Origin: an uncultured Alistipes sp.
Lineage (GTDB): Bacteria; Bacteroidota; Bacteroidia; Bacteroidales; Rikenellaceae
Assembly (NCBI GenBank): GCA_900769745.1
Contig: CAAGHX010000081.1
Location: forward strand, 1-7,840
Reading direction: 5' to 3'
DNA length: 7,840 nt
The position numbers and the translations under genes were made by a program. The stretch's first letter is position 1. Each line of letters begins with the position of its first letter. Positions 5,939 through 7,840 of this stretch are shown here, piece after piece. The notes under the pieces are model-generated. The model searched no databases. It was not told where the DNA came from and saw only the letters and a list, made by a program, of their open reading frames with translations.

Positions 5939-6934
5939 ATGGCTATCAAAAAGACTTTAGATGAGACAGTAGGCAACCTCACGTGGTGGCGCGAGATGAT
6001 TACCATCGTCGTTGGTTGCATCATTTGTGCAGCGGGTTTTGTATTCTTTATCAACCCCTACAACATTGTACCAGGTGGAGTTTATGGACTCGGAATCGTA
6101 CTCCACAACATATTTCCTTCGATTCAGGTGGGTACCTTTGGCTATATGTTCGACATTCCGCTGCTCACAATTGCCATAATACTATTTGGCAAGCAGTTTG
6201 GAGGTCGCACACTCTTCGCGGCAGCTATCACCCCTGGTTTGATGAACATCTTAACTACGTTGGTATACCCCTCTAAAGAGGCTATCCAATCTCTCGACCC
6301 TGCGCTGCTTATGGGTGGTGCAATCGACCTATCTAACCACCTGATGTTGGCTTGTATTTTGGGTGGTACCGTCATAGGAGCAGGACTTGGACTTGTTGTG
6401 CGCTCAAACGCAACTACTGGAGGAACCGACATCATAGCAATGATACTCAACAAATACTTCCATCTGCAATTCTCGCGTGGTGTATTGCTCGCAGACTCGT
6501 GCGTAGTTTTGGCAGGATTGATAGTTATCGGATTCGGTATCGGTATGGACGGCAACGCCACTGGAGGTTGGTTGCTTTCACTCTACTCGCTTATCTGCAT
6601 CTTCGTATCATCACGCGTGATTGATTATGTTATCGACGGTGCTTCATACGATAAGCTTATCTTTATCATCACCAACAAGCACTCAGAGCCTCTGCGCCAA
6701 TATATCATCAACGATATGGAGCGAGGTGGTACATATCTCAAGGCTTCGGGAATGTATAGCAACGACGAGAAGGAGATGATTTTCCTTGTTGTTAGCCGTC
6801 GCGAGGTTGCGCAGATTCAGCGCCAGGTTCACAAGATTGATCCAACAGCATTCCTTGTTGTAACCGACGCCTACGACACATACGGCGAGGGCTTCAAGCC
6901 ATTCCCCGAGAAAGATAACATACTTAACAACTAA
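5939..6934 (+). CDS. YitT-family membrane protein (DUF161 + DUF2179)
   Basis: A 331-residue member of the YitT family, whose transport or other role is not established. The N-terminal YitT membrane domain (about 18-235) shows hydrophobic helices near 20-38, 70-84, 92-108, 134-153, 182-201 and 209-227. It has the family signatures NPYNIVPGGVYGLG at 39-52 and GAGLGLVVRSNATTGGTDI at 147-165. The C-terminal soluble DUF2179 domain (about 237-322) contains ERGGTYLKASGMYS at 261-274, RREV near 287 and DPTAFLVVTDAYDTYGEGF at 301-319. This domain resembles ligand-binding modules and may sense a cytoplasmic ligand (inference). Length is slightly above the common 280-300. The start at 5939 is the first ATG of the frame and precedes a short charged lead to helix 1. 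miaB follows after 17 bases, so the two are probably cotranscribed, without an evident functional link. Confidence 0.92.
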   Translation: MAIKKTLDETVGNLTWWREMITIVVGCIICAAGFVFFINPYNIVPGGVYGLGIVLHNIFPSIQVGTFGYMFDIPLLTIAIILFGKQFGGRTLFAAAITPGLMNILTTLVYPSKEAIQSLDPALLMGGAIDLSNHLMLACILGGTVIGAGLGLVVRSNATTGGTDIIAMILNKYFHLQFSRGVLLADSCVVLAGLIVIGFGIGMDGNATGGWLLSLYSLICIFVSSRVIDYVIDGASYDKLIFIITNKHSEPLRQYIINDMERGGTYLKASGMYSNDEKEMIFLVVSRREVAQIQRQVHKIDPTAFLVVTDAYDTYGEGFKPFPEKDNILNN

Positions 6935-6951
6935 GTCAACAAATAGAAAAT

Positions 6952-7840
6952 ATGATACAACATAACGGGCTACGTCCACTCACAGGCAATGGACGCAAAC
7001 TCTTTGTCGAGACCTATGGTTGCCAGATGAACGTGGGTGACACAGAAATCGTCGTGTCGATTATGCAGGACGAGGGCTACATCTACACCGAGACAATCAC
7101 CGAGGCCGATATTATCTTGATTAACACCTGCTCAATTCGCGATAATGCCGAGCAGCGAATCTGGGGTCGCTTGACCGAGATGCGTCGCTTGCGCAAGCAG
7201 AAGCCATCGCTCATCATCGGTATCATCGGCTGTATGGCCGAGCGATTGAAGGAGCAGCTTCTTGAGGGCGAATTGGCTGTGGATATCGTTGCAGGTCCTG
7301 ATGCTTACCGTGATCTTCCTCGCTTGGTGCGTGAGGCTGAGTCGGGCGGCAAGGGCGTGAACACAATCCTCTCACAGGAGGAGACCTACGCCGAGATTGC
7401 ACCTGTTCGATTGGATAAGAATGGCGTGAGCGCATACATAGCCATTATGCGTGGTTGCGATAACTACTGCTCTTACTGCGTTGTGCCCTACACTCGTGGT
7501 CGCGAGCGCAGCCGCGAGGCAGCTACAATCATTGCCGAGGCACGTTCACTTTTCGAGAATGGCTACCGCGAGGTTACACTCTTGGGCCAGAACGTAAACT
7601 CATACCGCACAGGCGATGTCGATTTCCCAGCACTTCTCAAGGCTGTTGCCGAGATTTCGCCACTGCTTCGTGTTCGCTTTGCAACATCACATCCAAAGGA
7701 TATGAGCGACAAGTTGCTGGAGACTATGGCTTCGATGCCAAATATCTGCCGTGCTATCCACCTGCCAGCACAGTCTGGCTCATCGGAGATGCTCAAGAAG
7801 ATGAACCGCAAATACACTCGTGAGTGGTATCTCGACCGCA
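6952..7840 (+). CDS. miaB: tRNA-2-methylthio-N6-dimethylallyladenosine synthase MiaB (partial, C-terminus off the window)
   Basis: MiaB is a radical-SAM methylthiotransferase that adds a methylthio group to N6-isopentenyladenosine at position 37 of tRNAs reading UNN codons. The first 296 codons are visible. The UPF0004 domain carries the three cysteines for one 4Fe-4S cluster: Cys24 in ETYGCQMN, Cys60 in NTCSIRDNAEQR and Cys94 in GCMAERLKE. The radical-SAM core has RGCDNYCSYCVVPYTRGRERSR from 167, with Cys169, Cys173 and Cys176 in the CxxxCxxC pattern. LLGQNVNSY, RFATSHPKD and HLPAQSGSSEMLKKMNRKYTR follow. The NTCSIRDNAE form and VVPYTRGRE favour MiaB over the ribosomal-protein enzyme RimO and over MtaB. 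The C-terminal third, including the TRAM domain, lies beyond the window. The frame is open to the right edge. The start at 6952 sits 17 bases after the yitT stop in an A-rich leader. Confidence 0.95.
   Translation, partial: MIQHNGLRPLTGNGRKLFVETYGCQMNVGDTEIVVSIMQDEGYIYTETITEADIILINTCSIRDNAEQRIWGRLTEMRRLRKQKPSLIIGIIGCMAERLKEQLLEGELAVDIVAGPDAYRDLPRLVREAESGGKGVNTILSQEETYAEIAPVRLDKNGVSAYIAIMRGCDNYCSYCVVPYTRGRERSREAATIIAEARSLFENGYREVTLLGQNVNSYRTGDVDFPALLKAVAEISPLLRVRFATSHPKDMSDKLLETMASMPNICRAIHLPAQSGSSEMLKKMNRKYTREWYLDR

Noticed and set aside
5773..6054. 93-codon minus-strand frame in the intergenic region and the start of yitT
   Set aside because: Its first part is antisense to the conserved YitT N-terminus and the rest runs through AT-rich intergenic DNA. 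There is no domain and no supporting start signal.
1..7840. Defence system, mobile element, CRISPR array or biosynthetic cluster
   Set aside because: I looked on both strands for transposase or integrase motifs, terminal inverted repeats, regular repeat-spacer arrays and defence domains and saw none. All sizeable genes belong to housekeeping or common regulatory families.

Overview
The window looks like ordinary chromosomal core sequence from a member of the Bacteroidales (phylum Bacteroidota). The evidence is the gene content (a LytS-type kinase with divergent neighbours, a PlsY of the bacterial acyl-phosphate pathway, YitT, MiaB), starts without Shine-Dalgarno sequences and with A/T-rich leaders, and promoter-like boxes of the Bacteroidota TAnnTTTG type close to several starts. 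I cannot name the genus. I see no mobile element, CRISPR array, tRNA or rRNA.

Layout. Positions 1-932 (minus) hold the first 310 codons of a four-helix membrane histidine kinase of the LytS/YehU type, cut by the window edge before the end of its ATPase domain. Divergent from it, across 122 bases, is a secreted glycerophosphodiester phosphodiesterase-like protein (1055-2191, plus). It keeps the HRG, E-x-D and HD motifs but seems to lack the usual third metal-binding acid, and it carries an unrecognised C-terminal extension of about 100 residues. It converges on guanine deaminase (2289-2801, minus), with a bidirectional terminator hairpin between them. Upstream of guanine deaminase, and past a second strong hairpin terminator at 2917-2950, is a minus-strand pair: plsY (4747-5475) followed 67 bases later by an AMP-forming fatty-acid ligase (2991-4679). 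A 463-base divergent intergenic region (5476-5938) separates plsY from a plus-strand pair, a YitT-family membrane protein (5939-6934) and, 17 bases later, miaB (6952 to the window edge).

How they fit together. The plsY-ligase pair is a coherent lipid unit: the ligase would activate free fatty acids, and PlsY acylates glycerol-3-phosphate in the first step of phospholipid synthesis. The phosphodiesterase-like protein could release glycerol-3-phosphate from phospholipid headgroups, but it is a separate transcription unit and may not be catalytic. Guanine deaminase belongs to purine salvage, and MiaB to tRNA modification. The kinase would pair with a LytTR response regulator, probably just outside the left edge. 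I find no convincing new multi-gene system. The points most worth checking are the altered active site and extension of the phosphodiesterase-like protein, and the spaced TGTGGC repeats in the long divergent intergenic region.
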